A model generated the notes under the pieces. It was given only the letters and a program-made list of their open reading frames with translations, made no database searches and was not told the origin of the DNA. Both the position numbers and the translations under genes were made by a program. From positions 1 to 32,730 of IMG/VR virus record IMGVR_UViG_3300030339_000160: a stretch of DNA of 32,730 nucleotides. One strand, written 5' to 3'. This stretch comes from a virus. Below are positions 12,271 through 20,834 of the stretch, piece after piece (within the stretch, counting starts at the first letter, position 1; the number at the start of each line of letters is the position of its first letter).

Positions 12271-13080
12271 ATGAAAATCGAATCACCGACCCTGAAAACT
12301 CCCATCACCTATTACGGTGGAAAACAACGACTCTGCCGAACCATTCTTGCCATGATCCCGCCACACACGCTGTACGCAGAACCATTCGTTGGTGGCGCGG
12401 CTGTGTTCTTCGCAAAGCCTCGCAGCGAAGTCGAAGTCATCAACGACACCAACGGCGAACTGATCAATTTCTATCGGGTCATTCAGCGTGACTTCGTGTC
12501 CTTGGAAAAAGAGATCCGCATCAGCCTGCATAGCCGAGAGTTACATGCCGACGCGTCGGCTGTCTACAACCGTCCAAAACTGTTCAGTGAGATCAAGAGG
12601 GCGTGGGCTGTGTGGGTTCTGTCCCAAATGTCATTCAGTTCGATCATCGACGGATCTTTTGGCTATGACAAGACGAAAGGTTCAACGAGTCGAAAGATCC
12701 GCAATGCTCGGAACAGCTTCAGCGAAGACCTTGCGGTGCGCCTGCAAGATGTGCAAATCGAATGCACCGATGCCTTGCGTATCATTGAAAGCCGCGACAC
12801 TCAAGAAAGCTTTTTCTATTGCGACCCACCATACTACAATTCCGATTGCGGGCATTATGATGGCTACTCTATAACTGACTTTGAAATGCTGTTGAAGACC
12901 CTTTCAAAGGTAAGTGGAAAATTTCTTTTGTCGAGTTATCCATCCGATCTTCTTGCGCAATATGTTGCACAACATGGTTGGCAACAGAAGTCGATTGAGT
13001 CGGGAGTGTCGGTGAACAAAGGCGCAGGGAAGGCGAAGCGTAAAACGGAAGTTCTCACGTGGAACTATTCGCTGACGTAA
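12271..13080 (+). CDS. dam: D12-class N6-adenine DNA methyltransferase
   Basis: 269 residues from the ATG at 12271, chosen because the conserved TPITYYGGKQRL begins at residue 10; a TTG further upstream at 12220 adds unrelated residues, and neither has a good ribosome-binding site. Motifs of the Dam/D12 class are complete: YYGGK (14-18), EPFVGGAAVFF (37-47), INDTNGELINFYRV (57-70) and the catalytic DPPY (185-188). The enzyme would methylate adenine, possibly GATC, protecting phage DNA from host restriction or controlling its promoters. No partner endonuclease is next to it. Confidence 0.9.
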   Translation: MKIESPTLKTPITYYGGKQRLCRTILAMIPPHTLYAEPFVGGAAVFFAKPRSEVEVINDTNGELINFYRVIQRDFVSLEKEIRISLHSRELHADASAVYNRPKLFSEIKRAWAVWVLSQMSFSSIIDGSFGYDKTKGSTSRKIRNARNSFSEDLAVRLQDVQIECTDALRIIESRDTQESFFYCDPPYYNSDCGHYDGYSITDFEMLLKTLSKVSGKFLLSSYPSDLLAQYVAQHGWQQKSIESGVSVNKGAGKAKRKTEVLTWNYSLT

Positions 13081-13124
13081 GTTGTCACTTGCATATTGCT
13101 TGAGTAACTGTGTATTTTTGTGCA

Positions 13125-13433
13125 ATGCACAAGGCATGGGACGAACTCACACAGGACGATTTGCCGACGGACGATCTCCGCCGCATCGCCAAGAAGCACG
13201 GCTTCGAGGTCGCTAAAGACATTTGGAAGCTATGCCGTGGCACATCATTTTCTTTGCCCGTTCGTTTCTCTCGCGACTTCTGCATCCGTTACATTCGCAA
13301 GTACTGGGATGGGCATAACGTGATTCACCTTGCCCGCGAGCTAGGCATCACAGACCGGTGCGTCTACAACTACATCAACCATGGCATGCCAGATATTCCC
13401 TCGGACAAGAGCCAACTCAGCATGGGTCTGTGA
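13125..13433 (+). CDS. mor: Mor/C-family activator of middle or late transcription
   Basis: 102 residues from the ATG at 13125; a GTG at 13110 is possible, and no strong ribosome-binding site is visible. The layout matches Mor: an N-terminal dimerisation part (DLRRIAKKHGFEVAKDIWKLC), the beta turn GTSFSLP in place of the usual GGxxxYIP, then a C-terminal HTH with WDGHNVIHLARELGITDRCVYNYI (residues 61-84). Mor and C of Mu recruit RNA polymerase to middle and late promoters. Only one such gene is in the window. It faces the packaging block and is the likely activator of the structural genes. Confidence 0.75.
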   Translation: MHKAWDELTQDDLPTDDLRRIAKKHGFEVAKDIWKLCRGTSFSLPVRFSRDFCIRYIRKYWDGHNVIHLARELGITDRCVYNYINHGMPDIPSDKSQLSMGL

Positions 13434-13435
13434 TC

Positions 13436-13451
13436 TCACCTTGTGAGGTGA
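13436..13451. repeat. Hairpin between convergent genes
   Basis: TCACCT (13436-13441), TGTG, AGGTGA (13446-13451), located where the rightward mor gene and the leftward G gene end 2 bp apart. No T-run follows on either side, so it is at most a weak bidirectional terminator. Confidence 0.35.
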
Positions 13452-13972
13452 TCGGCGATTGTCTCCATCGCATACGAGATGTCTTCCTGCTGGATTACCA
13501 TGAACGTCCTTGCGATAATTGTTGATCCTGGATGATGGACACTCCTGCATAAGATGTTCTTTCCGCCTTTCATGAACGCCAAGGCCTTTCCGTTTCTGGC
13601 CTTGATTTCATGCGGCTTCGTCTTGCCTCCATTGTTCTGGATCCTCGCATACACGAGGCCAGAACTGACATGCGCAGATGTGGCGCTGCTCTCTGGTGTT
13701 ATGGATCGCATCAGGAGTCCAGACCTTAGCAGCGTCTTTCCCTTTTCATGTCCGCTGCGTAGTGTTGGAATGTTCTTTACTGGATCCCACTTCCGTTGCC
13801 CTCCTCGGATAGATCCCTCTTGGCTGAATCGTCCACCGACGCGAAAATTTTCCTGCACAGAGTTGCGCAGTGCGGTTGCGATCCTGTCCATGGGGCCACT
13901 CAGGTTCTTGCCTCTTGCCTCTATTTTTCGGAGGATTACCCTTGCACTGCTATCGTCAACTTCCACATGCAT
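13436..13972 (-). CDS. G: G-like virion morphogenesis protein (phage tail completion family)
   Basis: 178 residues. The pattern MDRIATALRNSVQENFRVGGRFSQEG followed by a GG..KWDP segment (57-64) and the TLLRSGLLMRSI helix are the hallmark of the phage virion morphogenesis family (PF05069; Mu gpG). Members help join head and tail. It is the last gene of the leftward packaging block, 127 bp after F. AAGGA lies about 10 bp before the ATG. The protein looks complete. Confidence 0.85.
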   Translation of the reverse strand: MHVEVDDSSARVILRKIEARGKNLSGPMDRIATALRNSVQENFRVGGRFSQEGSIRGGQRKWDPVKNIPTLRSGHEKGKTLLRSGLLMRSITPESSATSAHVSSGLVYARIQNNGGKTKPHEIKARNGKALAFMKGGKNILCRSVHHPGSTIIARTFMVIQQEDISYAMETIADHLTR

Positions 13973-14048
13973 TGCGCAGTGTCCTTGTTAATGGTATATT
14001 GGTCATAGCGAGGCTGTTTCTGAGTTAGTGGAGTTAGGCTAGCCACTT

Positions 14049-14064
14049 AGGGATTACGATCCCT
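14049..14064. repeat. Hairpin between F and G
   Basis: AGGGAT (14049-14054), TACG, ATCCCT (14059-14064). It lies about 40 bp past the F stop in a 127-bp gap that has no credible gene; an 18-codon frame overlapping the F stop is too short to support. It could be an mRNA processing or attenuation hairpin. Confidence 0.4.
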
Positions 14065-14099
14065 CATGGAAGAGTTTGCCGCCTTCCCAGCGCTTCGCT

Positions 14100-15449
14100 T
14101 CATTTCATCCTTTCCACTGCATAGATCGTTTCTGCGGGTACTTTGGTGGCCGTCCTGAAGTACAGGCATTGCCGGTCGTGCAGAATTCCCAAATCGAACA
14201 CAATTTTCCAACGCAATCCCTTTCCTCCCATCCGCGCAGATTCATTGAATGGCTCGGAGAAAAACAGGATCCCTCCGTCCTTCTCGATGACCTGAGTATA
14301 GCTGGACAACAGGTCGGGCAGGGTCGCGAGCATTTCAGCAGGCATCGCAAGTTCCTTCTCTTCTTTGGTGTCGCGCAAGGCATGGAGCATGTCCTTGTCG
14401 CGGGCAAGCAGCAATGGCGTCTCCAGCTGGATCTTTCTTTCACCAGTCTTCATTGCCACAGTCCTTCCGTTGATCTTTGCTGCCGTGGCTTCGTCGAGGA
14501 TACCAACAGCGACAGTGTCCCCACGTGGAATTTTCAGTGCCTGCTCATTGAGCACGAACTGTGCAAAATCCTTTTTGAATGAACCTTGCATTTGGTGCAG
14601 GAAAGCGGTCTTGACCTTTTCCGACGGCAAGGCCATGATCTTGTCGGCCAGCAGCTGCTTGGATCGCCATGCGAAATCACCGGGTGCATAGTCCCATCCA
14701 GGATCAGGGTACACGACATCGCTTCCAGTCTTGTAGCCAATGACGGTGAGTTCCTTTCCCTGCACGGTCACAGTCTTGGTTGTGAAGTCATCGGGCGAGC
14801 TTTGCTTTACCACATCAGCGACGGGGCGCTTGTAGACGTGCTCGACCAAGCGCTTGTCCATCTCTTCGACATCGCACTGGCAGCCCCATCCGTTACGGGG
14901 CTTATGAGAAGCCCAGAACGGATCATCGTAGCGGAACACAAGGTTGTTGAGGTGCTGGTGGTCTTGCCTGCGTGTTGGTCCTTGAGGCAATGCACGGTAT
15001 CTCCAGTAGGGCATCTCTTCGGCGTGCGCCATCATTTGAAAATGCTTTCCTGCGTCATAGGATGTCTTCATGTTGACGTCGAATATCTGCCTCAACCTGC
15101 GGTGCCCTATGTCCACGTCCGCTGTTTGCCCTGTAGCCTTGTTGAGCAGTGTTTGCTTACCCCACCATCCGCGAGCCTGCAGCGTTGGAATGATCGAGTT
15201 CGCGAACTGCTGGTAAGGAACTCCCTTAGCCATGGCGTCTTGCATGGCCGCCTTGATGTCCTTCACAAGATCGAGACTTGTCGCCTTCGACACGGTGAAT
15301 GCGCGGTCATGCGAATGCCGTAGCGTGTCCGACCAGTCCCAGTGTTGCTTGGGGCCACGCACGGCCTTGCTTTGGAAGTAGTCGACTACTTCCTTCGGCG
15401 GTTTACCAAATAGCGCGGTGAGGTCAGCGCTTGTGGGTTCTGCGGTCAT
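14100..15449 (-). CDS. F: F-like minor head protein with a C-terminal extra domain
   Basis: 449 residues. The N-terminal 220 residues follow the Mu gpF/SPP1 gp7 family: VNMKTSYDAGK near 125-135, then the metal-binding-like H...HLNNLVFRYDDPFWASHKPRNGWGCQCDV segment with paired Cys (about 165-195). F is a minor capsid protein near the portal. Residues about 290-449 are not part of the core. They form an alpha/beta region with basic strands ending FRTATKVPAETIYAVER, recalling the barnase/EndoU/RelE-like nuclease domains often fused to MuF proteins. That assignment is a guess from position and style. The start overlaps the portal gene by 26 bp. Confidence 0.85.
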   Translation of the reverse strand: MTAEPTSADLTALFGKPPKEVVDYFQSKAVRGPKQHWDWSDTLRHSHDRAFTVSKATSLDLVKDIKAAMQDAMAKGVPYQQFANSIIPTLQARGWWGKQTLLNKATGQTADVDIGHRRLRQIFDVNMKTSYDAGKHFQMMAHAEEMPYWRYRALPQGPTRRQDHQHLNNLVFRYDDPFWASHKPRNGWGCQCDVEEMDKRLVEHVYKRPVADVVKQSSPDDFTTKTVTVQGKELTVIGYKTGSDVVYPDPGWDYAPGDFAWRSKQLLADKIMALPSEKVKTAFLHQMQGSFKKDFAQFVLNEQALKIPRGDTVAVGILDEATAAKINGRTVAMKTGERKIQLETPLLLARDKDMLHALRDTKEEKELAMPAEMLATLPDLLSSYTQVIEKDGGILFFSEPFNESARMGGKGLRWKIVFDLGILHDRQCLYFRTATKVPAETIYAVERMK

Positions 15450-16935
15450 CGGTCTTGCCTTTCATTTCTGCGAGCAGCATGCATTTCTCGATGGCGTCAT
15501 TGAACTGAGTGAATGACAGTCCAGGCAATGCCTTGTCGAGCGCCTCCTCGAATTCTGCGTAGGAGCCCTGCTTGGCTGCTAGGTCGATGATTGGCTTTGC
15601 GATCTCGTCGATCTGGCCTTGCAGCTCTTCGGGAGCAAAGTCTGTCAGCAGCTTGCGGATATCGTCTTCGCCTGGCCCCTGCGTGGATTCGCCTTCTGCG
15701 AACTCAGCGCCTGCGACCTGGCCTTTGGAGTTGTCTACGCTGTCGATGTGGTCTGGGTCGATTCCGTAAGTGTCGACGAAGTATTTGTTCTTGAAGCGGA
15801 GTCCCATGCGCCATAGGTTGCCGTCGCGCTGGACTCGCCCCGCCTGCAAGTCCTTGGGCATGACGATGGAGAACCAAGGCAAATTACTTTCGGCAGGTGC
15901 GTTGATCTCGTAGATCCACCGTATTAGCTGGTTGACGGTCTGCTCGACCAGGTTGGCATCATCCTGTGCCAAGTCTGCGCGGACATCGTTGTGGACTTCG
16001 GTCGCGGAACGTGATCCGTTGGCTCCCTGCTCCGTTGTCAGCGTCTCGCCAAGGATCGCCTTGGACATTTCGGAATCAGCCCAGCGCACAAGTTCGCGGT
16101 ACAGGTCTCCGCTGCCGCTTTTCCCTGCTGCCTCGATCACTTCGACCGATGCGTTGTCTGGGATGACTCCCACGGCGTCTCGGATCAGCGAGGCCAACTG
16201 GCGTGCCAGCTTGTTCTTGTCTTCTTTGGTGGTGCTCGCGGGCACCTTGCCCAAGGCTTTCGCCGATCCCCACTTCTCGCAGAACAGTGCCCAGAACTTG
16301 AGGCCTCCCTTCTTGAAGGCGATAGGCCAAAAGCATGCGGACATGAGTGGCAGTCCATAGGGATTCGCAAAACTTCCCTGGTGTTTTGCCACAAGGAACT
16401 TGCGTGGCGGGACATCCTCGTACCGTCCCGTCCTGCTGCGAAGCTGTAGCTGGCTTTGGACTCCGAAGGCAAACCATTCTTGCGGCTTGGCCTCGATCTT
16501 CACTGGCATGATCCATCCATCCACGAGATCCCACACGACTTCGCTTGCTGAATATCCCATAAACACGGCTTCCAGGAATCCCGCAATGACATCCCTGATC
16601 TTGAACGATTCCAGTTGCAAGCGAATCCGTTCCGCATAGGCCGCGTTCGCCTTGCCTTTCTCCACCATCCATGGAGCGGACTTGACCGCAGCAACGCGCT
16701 TTGACTTCACCGCAATCAAATGTCCGTCGATCATGTTGCGGTACGTGGCTATGCTTTTCCCTTGTGCCCGCAGGATAGGGTCTGGGTTTGGCAGCATGCC
16801 GATGGCGGGCATCCACTCCTGGATCTCACGCGTTGCGATCTCTGGTCCAGTGAGTCCAACCTGATCCTTCGCTTCCGCGAACGTAAGTTCCTCTCCTCCG
16901 ATCCAGATCCTGTCATTTTGCTGTGCATTCTGCAT
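15424..16935 (-). CDS. Mu gp29-like portal protein (DUF935)
   Basis: 503 residues, typical for the family. Conserved features include IATYRNMIDGHLIAVKSKRVAAV near 62-84, the FLEAVFMGYSASEVVWDL helix, FLVAKHQGSFANPYGLPLM, and KAILGETLTTEQGANGSRSATEVH near 290-312, all diagnostic of DUF935 portals. Twelve copies would form the DNA gate at the capsid vertex. GGAG precedes the ATG. The gene lies between terminase and F, the usual Mu order. The acidic C-terminal tail (about 400-500) is normal for the family. Confidence 0.93.
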   Translation of the reverse strand: MQNAQQNDRIWIGGEELTFAEAKDQVGLTGPEIATREIQEWMPAIGMLPNPDPILRAQGKSIATYRNMIDGHLIAVKSKRVAAVKSAPWMVEKGKANAAYAERIRLQLESFKIRDVIAGFLEAVFMGYSASEVVWDLVDGWIMPVKIEAKPQEWFAFGVQSQLQLRSRTGRYEDVPPRKFLVAKHQGSFANPYGLPLMSACFWPIAFKKGGLKFWALFCEKWGSAKALGKVPASTTKEDKNKLARQLASLIRDAVGVIPDNASVEVIEAAGKSGSGDLYRELVRWADSEMSKAILGETLTTEQGANGSRSATEVHNDVRADLAQDDANLVEQTVNQLIRWIYEINAPAESNLPWFSIVMPKDLQAGRVQRDGNLWRMGLRFKNKYFVDTYGIDPDHIDSVDNSKGQVAGAEFAEGESTQGPGEDDIRKLLTDFAPEELQGQIDEIAKPIIDLAAKQGSYAEFEEALDKALPGLSFTQFNDAIEKCMLLAEMKGKTDDRRTHKR

Positions 16936-17078
16936 TGTTATGCTCCGTCATGAGTGGACTTCTTCTGATTTCGCCACAAGGGTGTTTAAACGCGTTCAAA
17001 AACGATTATTCCCAGCTTGCCCGCGCTGTTGTCCCTGTCCGCTCTGGAATGGCGTAGAGAGGCCTTTATGGGGGTCGA

Positions 17079-18542
17079 TCATATCCGCCCCCATTCTCCG
17101 CCCGGATCTTCGCTTGGCAGGTCTTTCCGGGATGTCTCCCCAAGGTCTCCATCTGTGCGTTCTGGCTCGGTACCTAAAGACACAGCCTCGACTGGTCCAG
17201 ATGTCTTGTCACAAGCAGCATGCAGGGCAAGAGCCAATCCCCAGAAATGGTCACCGTGGCCGTTCTCGCTTGCGGGCGCATCGTAGCGGGAGTTGTTTGC
17301 CGCAGTGATGTACTTGCGGACTGAGTGCAGGCCTTCGGTCTGCATCTGCTGCTCTTTGGGCTCAAGGCCTCGTGGAATGAAGATCTGCCCGTCCTGCGAT
17401 TCGTTGAGCAGTCCTATCGCGAGCTCTTCCTTCGCGGCAGGTGTGAACGTCACCTCTTCGACGCGGCTCCTGTACTTTTCCTTGCACTCCTCCGCGAGTT
17501 GCATGCCGATGCCTGAGTTGTCGATGCATGCCCTGCGCACCTTGGGACAGTCCATGAGCGTATAGAGGACTTCGCGCTGCTTGGAGAACTTGGTCTTCTC
17601 CATCACGATCAGCTTGCGGACATATTTTGCGAGTCCTAGTTTCTCGACCACGTAGATGATCGAAAGGTCGCGTTTGCGTGCGACGTCGAATCCCAAATAA
17701 AGATCTCCCGTGCAGCTTTCCAAGTCCATGAGCAGCCCATCCCGCTCCATCGCAGCGATGGCTGTGTAGGATAGCATGACGGTCGCTTCGTCCTGCGGGT
17801 TGCACATGTATTCCTGTTGCCATGTCGCCTCGTCCAGGCAGCCCGCACGCTCTTCCGCAAGCCACGCCTTGCGCTCTGCCCTCGTGGTCTTGTGACCCAC
17901 GATAAGATCAACGAGTCCCTGCGCCACAGCGTCCAGGATGGTCACGCGGTGGTGAGACCATGTTGCGATCTTCTTTGACAGTCCGATTAGTCGGTTGAAG
18001 ACGCTCTTGACTCCGTTGTGGGTCGATAGGATTCGTATCGAGAATCCCCACATGGCAGCAGGCTTTGCCGCAGCCCACATCTTTGCGGCTTGCTCGTGCC
18101 ATGCAGCCTCGTCCCAGACGATCTTGCCACCCTTGCTACGGAATGCTTTTGGATTGGAGCTGAGCAGGTAAATCTTCGAGCCGTTCAGGAACTCGATCAG
18201 CTTGACCTTGATCCCCTTGTCCTCGTCTGCAACAACGAAGTCGGTGCTGTTCTTTATCTCGTCATCGTCAAGCTCGCGCAACGCATATGCGATGCCGTTC
18301 AACTTGTGGATCCACGCCTCGATGTAATCCCCATATTCAAGGGATGCGGTCATGTCGGCGCTGCTGAAAAACACCTTTAGGCCAGGCTGGTCAAGGCAAT
18401 CAAGCACATCCTCGAATGCTTGCACATAGGTGCCACCGATACGGCGGCTCTTCTCCAGAATCTTGACACGGCTCTTGTCACGCAGATACTTGATCTGCCA
18501 TGGCAGGAACATCTCGTCAATCCTTGGGAGTGGAGCGCTCAC
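17079..18542 (-). CDS. Large terminase subunit (Mu gp28-like)
   Basis: 487 residues from a GTG at 18542 that overlaps the small terminase stop (GTGA). ATPase part: a Walker A-like KSRRIGGT (31-38) and Walker B IVWDEA (141-146), with a LLSSNP coupling motif at 126-131. Nuclease part: D286 in LGFDVARKRD, D341 in CIDNSG and D431 in HGDHFWG, a complete RNase H-like acidic set. The protein packages DNA into the prohead. The gap to the portal gene (143 bp) holds no supportable gene. Confidence 0.94.
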   Translation of the reverse strand: MSAPLPRIDEMFLPWQIKYLRDKSRVKILEKSRRIGGTYVQAFEDVLDCLDQPGLKVFFSSADMTASLEYGDYIEAWIHKLNGIAYALRELDDDEIKNSTDFVVADEDKGIKVKLIEFLNGSKIYLLSSNPKAFRSKGGKIVWDEAAWHEQAAKMWAAAKPAAMWGFSIRILSTHNGVKSVFNRLIGLSKKIATWSHHRVTILDAVAQGLVDLIVGHKTTRAERKAWLAEERAGCLDEATWQQEYMCNPQDEATVMLSYTAIAAMERDGLLMDLESCTGDLYLGFDVARKRDLSIIYVVEKLGLAKYVRKLIVMEKTKFSKQREVLYTLMDCPKVRRACIDNSGIGMQLAEECKEKYRSRVEEVTFTPAAKEELAIGLLNESQDGQIFIPRGLEPKEQQMQTEGLHSVRKYITAANNSRYDAPASENGHGDHFWGLALALHAACDKTSGPVEAVSLGTEPERTDGDLGETSRKDLPSEDPGGEWGRI

Positions 18543-18946
18543 AGGCCTAGTATCTCCCTGATCTTGCTTGCAAGTTGCTTGCTTTTTTCTTCGGGGCTCA
18601 GATCCGTCTTTGTTTTCTCTGGTGCCTGCTGTTCGTACTTGAGGCTTCTCTGCGCCGATTCGATGAGCCTTGAAAGGGCATAGAAACGCTCCATGTCCAC
18701 TTCGGTGCCTTGCTCAATATCGACCTGCATCTTGCGAAGCAAGACCTTTGCAGTCTCGATCAGGTCGGTGTGCAGTTTGCCAGAGCTAGTGACGGACGAC
18801 CGCTTCGTCTCCCACTCAAACTCGCGTGACCAGTTGTAGACTGTCTTGTAGGACAGGGAAAGGCGCAGCGCAATGTCCTTGAGGGTCATCTGCTGGATGA
18901 CGTAGAGCTCTTCGGCGTGTTTCGCGTGCGTGTCTTTCTTTGTCAT
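18539..18946 (-). CDS. Small terminase subunit (Mu gp27-like)
   Basis: 135 residues from the ATG at 18946, which has GGGAG upstream; a longer upstream frame overlaps the preceding gene and is not used. Residues 24-42 form an HTH (TLKDIALRLSLSYKTVYNW), as in the DNA-recognition domain of small terminases. The rest is helical with a central oligomerisation-like region and a Lys/Glu-rich tail. It directly precedes the large terminase with a 4-bp overlap. The exact family (DUF1804 or relative) is not certain. Confidence 0.8.
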   Translation of the reverse strand: MTKKDTHAKHAEELYVIQQMTLKDIALRLSLSYKTVYNWSREFEWETKRSSVTSSGKLHTDLIETAKVLLRKMQVDIEQGTEVDMERFYALSRLIESAQRSLKYEQQAPEKTKTDLSPEEKSKQLASKIREILGL

Positions 18947-19164
18947 CAGCGCTCCCGCTGCGCATGGCAGCAAGCGCTGATTGTTTCCAGAGCCGTTTTC
19001 TGGTCGGTTGTATATTTGTCGAACAATTGCTGCCAACGTTTCGAGTCTTCGGCTTGCATATGTTCCCACTTGGAGTTTTCGCCGCTGTAGTAGACAAGCA
19101 GGATGATCACAAGGACTGTTGAAATCCCGAGCTGCTTGAATGTTTCTTTCCAAAAGTCGCTCAC
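18946..19164 (-). CDS. Small TM plus coiled-coil protein at the head of the packaging block
   Basis: 72 residues from a GTG at 19164 with GAGG a few bases upstream. A hydrophobic helix (about 11-25, LGISTVLVIILLVYY) follows a short N-terminus. Residues 30-60 are a charged, coiled-coil-like helix, and the end is Cys/His-rich (ISACCHAQRER). This shape resembles short Rz/gp25-like or DUF2730-like proteins that precede the terminase genes in Mu. The stop overlaps the small terminase start (TGATG). The function is not shown; a role in lysis is possible. Confidence 0.6.
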   Translation of the reverse strand: MSDFWKETFKQLGISTVLVIILLVYYSGENSKWEHMQAEDSKRWQQLFDKYTTDQKTALETISACCHAQRER

Positions 19165-19279
19165 ATTGCCTCGCTGTGATGTTGGCTGATCCTCAACCCA
19201 AAAAGTTATTCGTTGCCCGCTGAAGCAGGGACTGAACGGATCGGGAGCGCCTTCCCTAGGTGCGACCTAACTTGTTGGC
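19165..19279. promoter_or_regulatory. Divergent late control region
   Basis: A 115-bp non-coding gap between leftward packaging genes and rightward capsid/tail genes, so it must start both or link to read-through transcription. No sigma70 promoter with good -35 and -10 boxes is seen, as expected if activation needs Mor. A short bulged hairpin lies near 19218-19232 (CCCGC...GCAGGG). The first rightward gene has no obvious Shine-Dalgarno. Binding sites for Mor cannot be identified by eye. Confidence 0.45.
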
Positions 19280-20464
19280 ATGAGCAAGAAAGACAAAGCC
19301 CCCAAGTCAGTCACTCCCCGCAACAAGCGTGTGCAGATCCTGCGCACAGGAACCTTCAAAGACATGTCGGGAACGGAAGTCACGTTTTCCGAAGCAGACC
19401 TTGACCGCATCACAGCCAAGATCAACAAGCAAGTTGAAGGGGGCTTCGAGCCACCCATCTGCAAGGGACACCCTAAGCATGACGACCCTCGCTTCGGGTC
19501 TGTCCAAGGAGCAGTCAAAGAAGGCAACAATGCTTATGTGATCGTGGACGAGCTGAGCCCGACTTTTGCCGAGGCTTGCCAAAGAGGCGAGTACAAATAC
19601 TGTTCCCCTGCATTATATGCCGACGGATCGCTGCGCCATCTTGGTGTGCTTGGTGCAATGAACCCAGCCATCAAGGGCATGGATCCCGTCGCATTCGGCG
19701 AGGGCATGTTCGCCGAAATGGACAAGGCCAACGGCACCGATGGAATCATGGTGTTCATGGAGCCAATGGACTGGCAGTCATTATTTGGCAACGCCTTGCA
19801 GCGCCTGGTTTGGAAGCTGCAGTCCGTGGGCGATCTGCTGCGTAGCCAGCGCAATGTGATGATCGAAGAAAAAGGCCTTGATGTGGCCGACAAGATTTTG
19901 CCTGAAAGTTCCGTGTCGAGTGTCGAACAAGCGAACGATGTCCTGAAAGATTACGCATTCACCGAGGGTGACGATTCAATTGTGGATCCCCCAGCTGCTC
20001 CCAATCCCCAGCCGTCCAAGGACGACGCGGAGAAGGAGCAGCTTCGGAGAGATCTTGCGGATGCGCAGAAGAAACTGAAAGAAACGGAATCGGCTGCGGA
20101 ACAACGCGCCTTCGGCGAGAAGATGGACAAGCTAGCATCCGAGGGGCGAATCACTCCCGCATCACGCACGAACCTTGAGAAGATTCATTCCGCTTTACTC
20201 GCGCTTCCGCTCGATGGAGAAGGTTTGTTCGGCGAAGGTACCGACAAAAAGAAGCCGAATGAAATTCTTGACCCGCTGCTTAATTCGTTGCCTGTCATCG
20301 TTGCGTTCGGAGAACATGCCCATGGATCTGGCCCCACGTCGGATGATCCTGTCAAGGTTGCCGCGCAGATCACGGCTCACATCGCCGAACAGCAGTCGAA
20401 AGGCCGCGCATTGACTTTTGCCGAGGCATCAAGCGAAGTTTCACAAATCAACAGGAGAACCTGA
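19280..20464 (+). CDS. I: Prohead protease/scaffold (Mu I/Z-like)
   Basis: 394 residues. The N-terminal 150 residues match the Mu I protease: RTGTF near 22-26, KGHPKHDDPRFGSV (62-75) with the likely catalytic H64, and YKYCSPALY (106-113) with S109. The C-terminal 170 residues are acidic and coiled (EKEQLRRDLADAQKKLKE near 255-275), typical of the scaffold moiety that is cut away after prohead assembly. It opens the rightward block and is followed 1 bp later by the decoration protein. The start ATG lacks a clear ribosome-binding site. Confidence 0.88.
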   Translation: MSKKDKAPKSVTPRNKRVQILRTGTFKDMSGTEVTFSEADLDRITAKINKQVEGGFEPPICKGHPKHDDPRFGSVQGAVKEGNNAYVIVDELSPTFAEACQRGEYKYCSPALYADGSLRHLGVLGAMNPAIKGMDPVAFGEGMFAEMDKANGTDGIMVFMEPMDWQSLFGNALQRLVWKLQSVGDLLRSQRNVMIEEKGLDVADKILPESSVSSVEQANDVLKDYAFTEGDDSIVDPPAAPNPQPSKDDAEKEQLRRDLADAQKKLKETESAAEQRAFGEKMDKLASEGRITPASRTNLEKIHSALLALPLDGEGLFGEGTDKKKPNEILDPLLNSLPVIVAFGEHAHGSGPTSDDPVKVAAQITAHIAEQQSKGRALTFAEASSEVSQINRRT

Positions 20465-20465
20465 C

Positions 20466-20825
20466 ATGTCCAAATACGGACTCATCCGACCATATACCGC
20501 AGAAGCCAAGGTCTTGCGCCACCGCTTCGTCAAGTATGGCGTAGGTAACAGAACAGCCGTGACGGCCACAGCCGCAAGCGACGCCATCATGGGTGTCTCA
20601 AGTGAGCTCGACATTGACACCACAGGAGCACTGGATATCGCCAAGACTGGCGAGACTTCGCTCGTTATTGGCGGGACAGTCACGAAAGGTGATTTCCTGA
20701 CCAGCGACTCTGCTGGAGCTGGTATCAAGGCTGTGTCTGGAAACCGCTACGGAGCAATGGCCGAAGAAAGCGGCGTCACTGGCGACCAGATCGATGTCAC
20801 CCTTTGCTTCGGCAAACTTCCTTAA
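20466..20825 (+). CDS. Capsid decoration protein, DUF2190-like
   Basis: 119 residues from the ATG at 20466, chosen because AGGAG lies 8 bp upstream; an earlier frame start overlaps the protease gene. The protein is small, beta-rich and full of Gly/Thr/Ala, with the AASDAIMGVSSELDI and GGTVTKGDFLTSDSAG segments typical of DUF2190 head-stabilising proteins. It lies between protease and major capsid, the normal place. The name rests on pattern and position. Confidence 0.75.
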   Translation: MSKYGLIRPYTAEAKVLRHRFVKYGVGNRTAVTATAASDAIMGVSSELDIDTTGALDIAKTGETSLVIGGTVTKGDFLTSDSAGAGIKAVSGNRYGAMAEESGVTGDQIDVTLCFGKLP

Positions 20826-20834
20826 GGAGCACTC

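Noticed and set aside
14586-15323. 245-codon rightward frame opposite F
   Set aside because: Antisense to the F gene, without a start signal or domain.
16076-16816. 246-codon leftward frame within the portal gene
   Set aside because: It is an alternate frame of the portal gene, rich in Arg/Gly/His as expected for a shadow frame.
16936-17078. 28-codon frame after the large terminase stop, start overlapping by ATGA
   Set aside because: Too short and only faintly like a small packaging protein; no conserved residues I can name.
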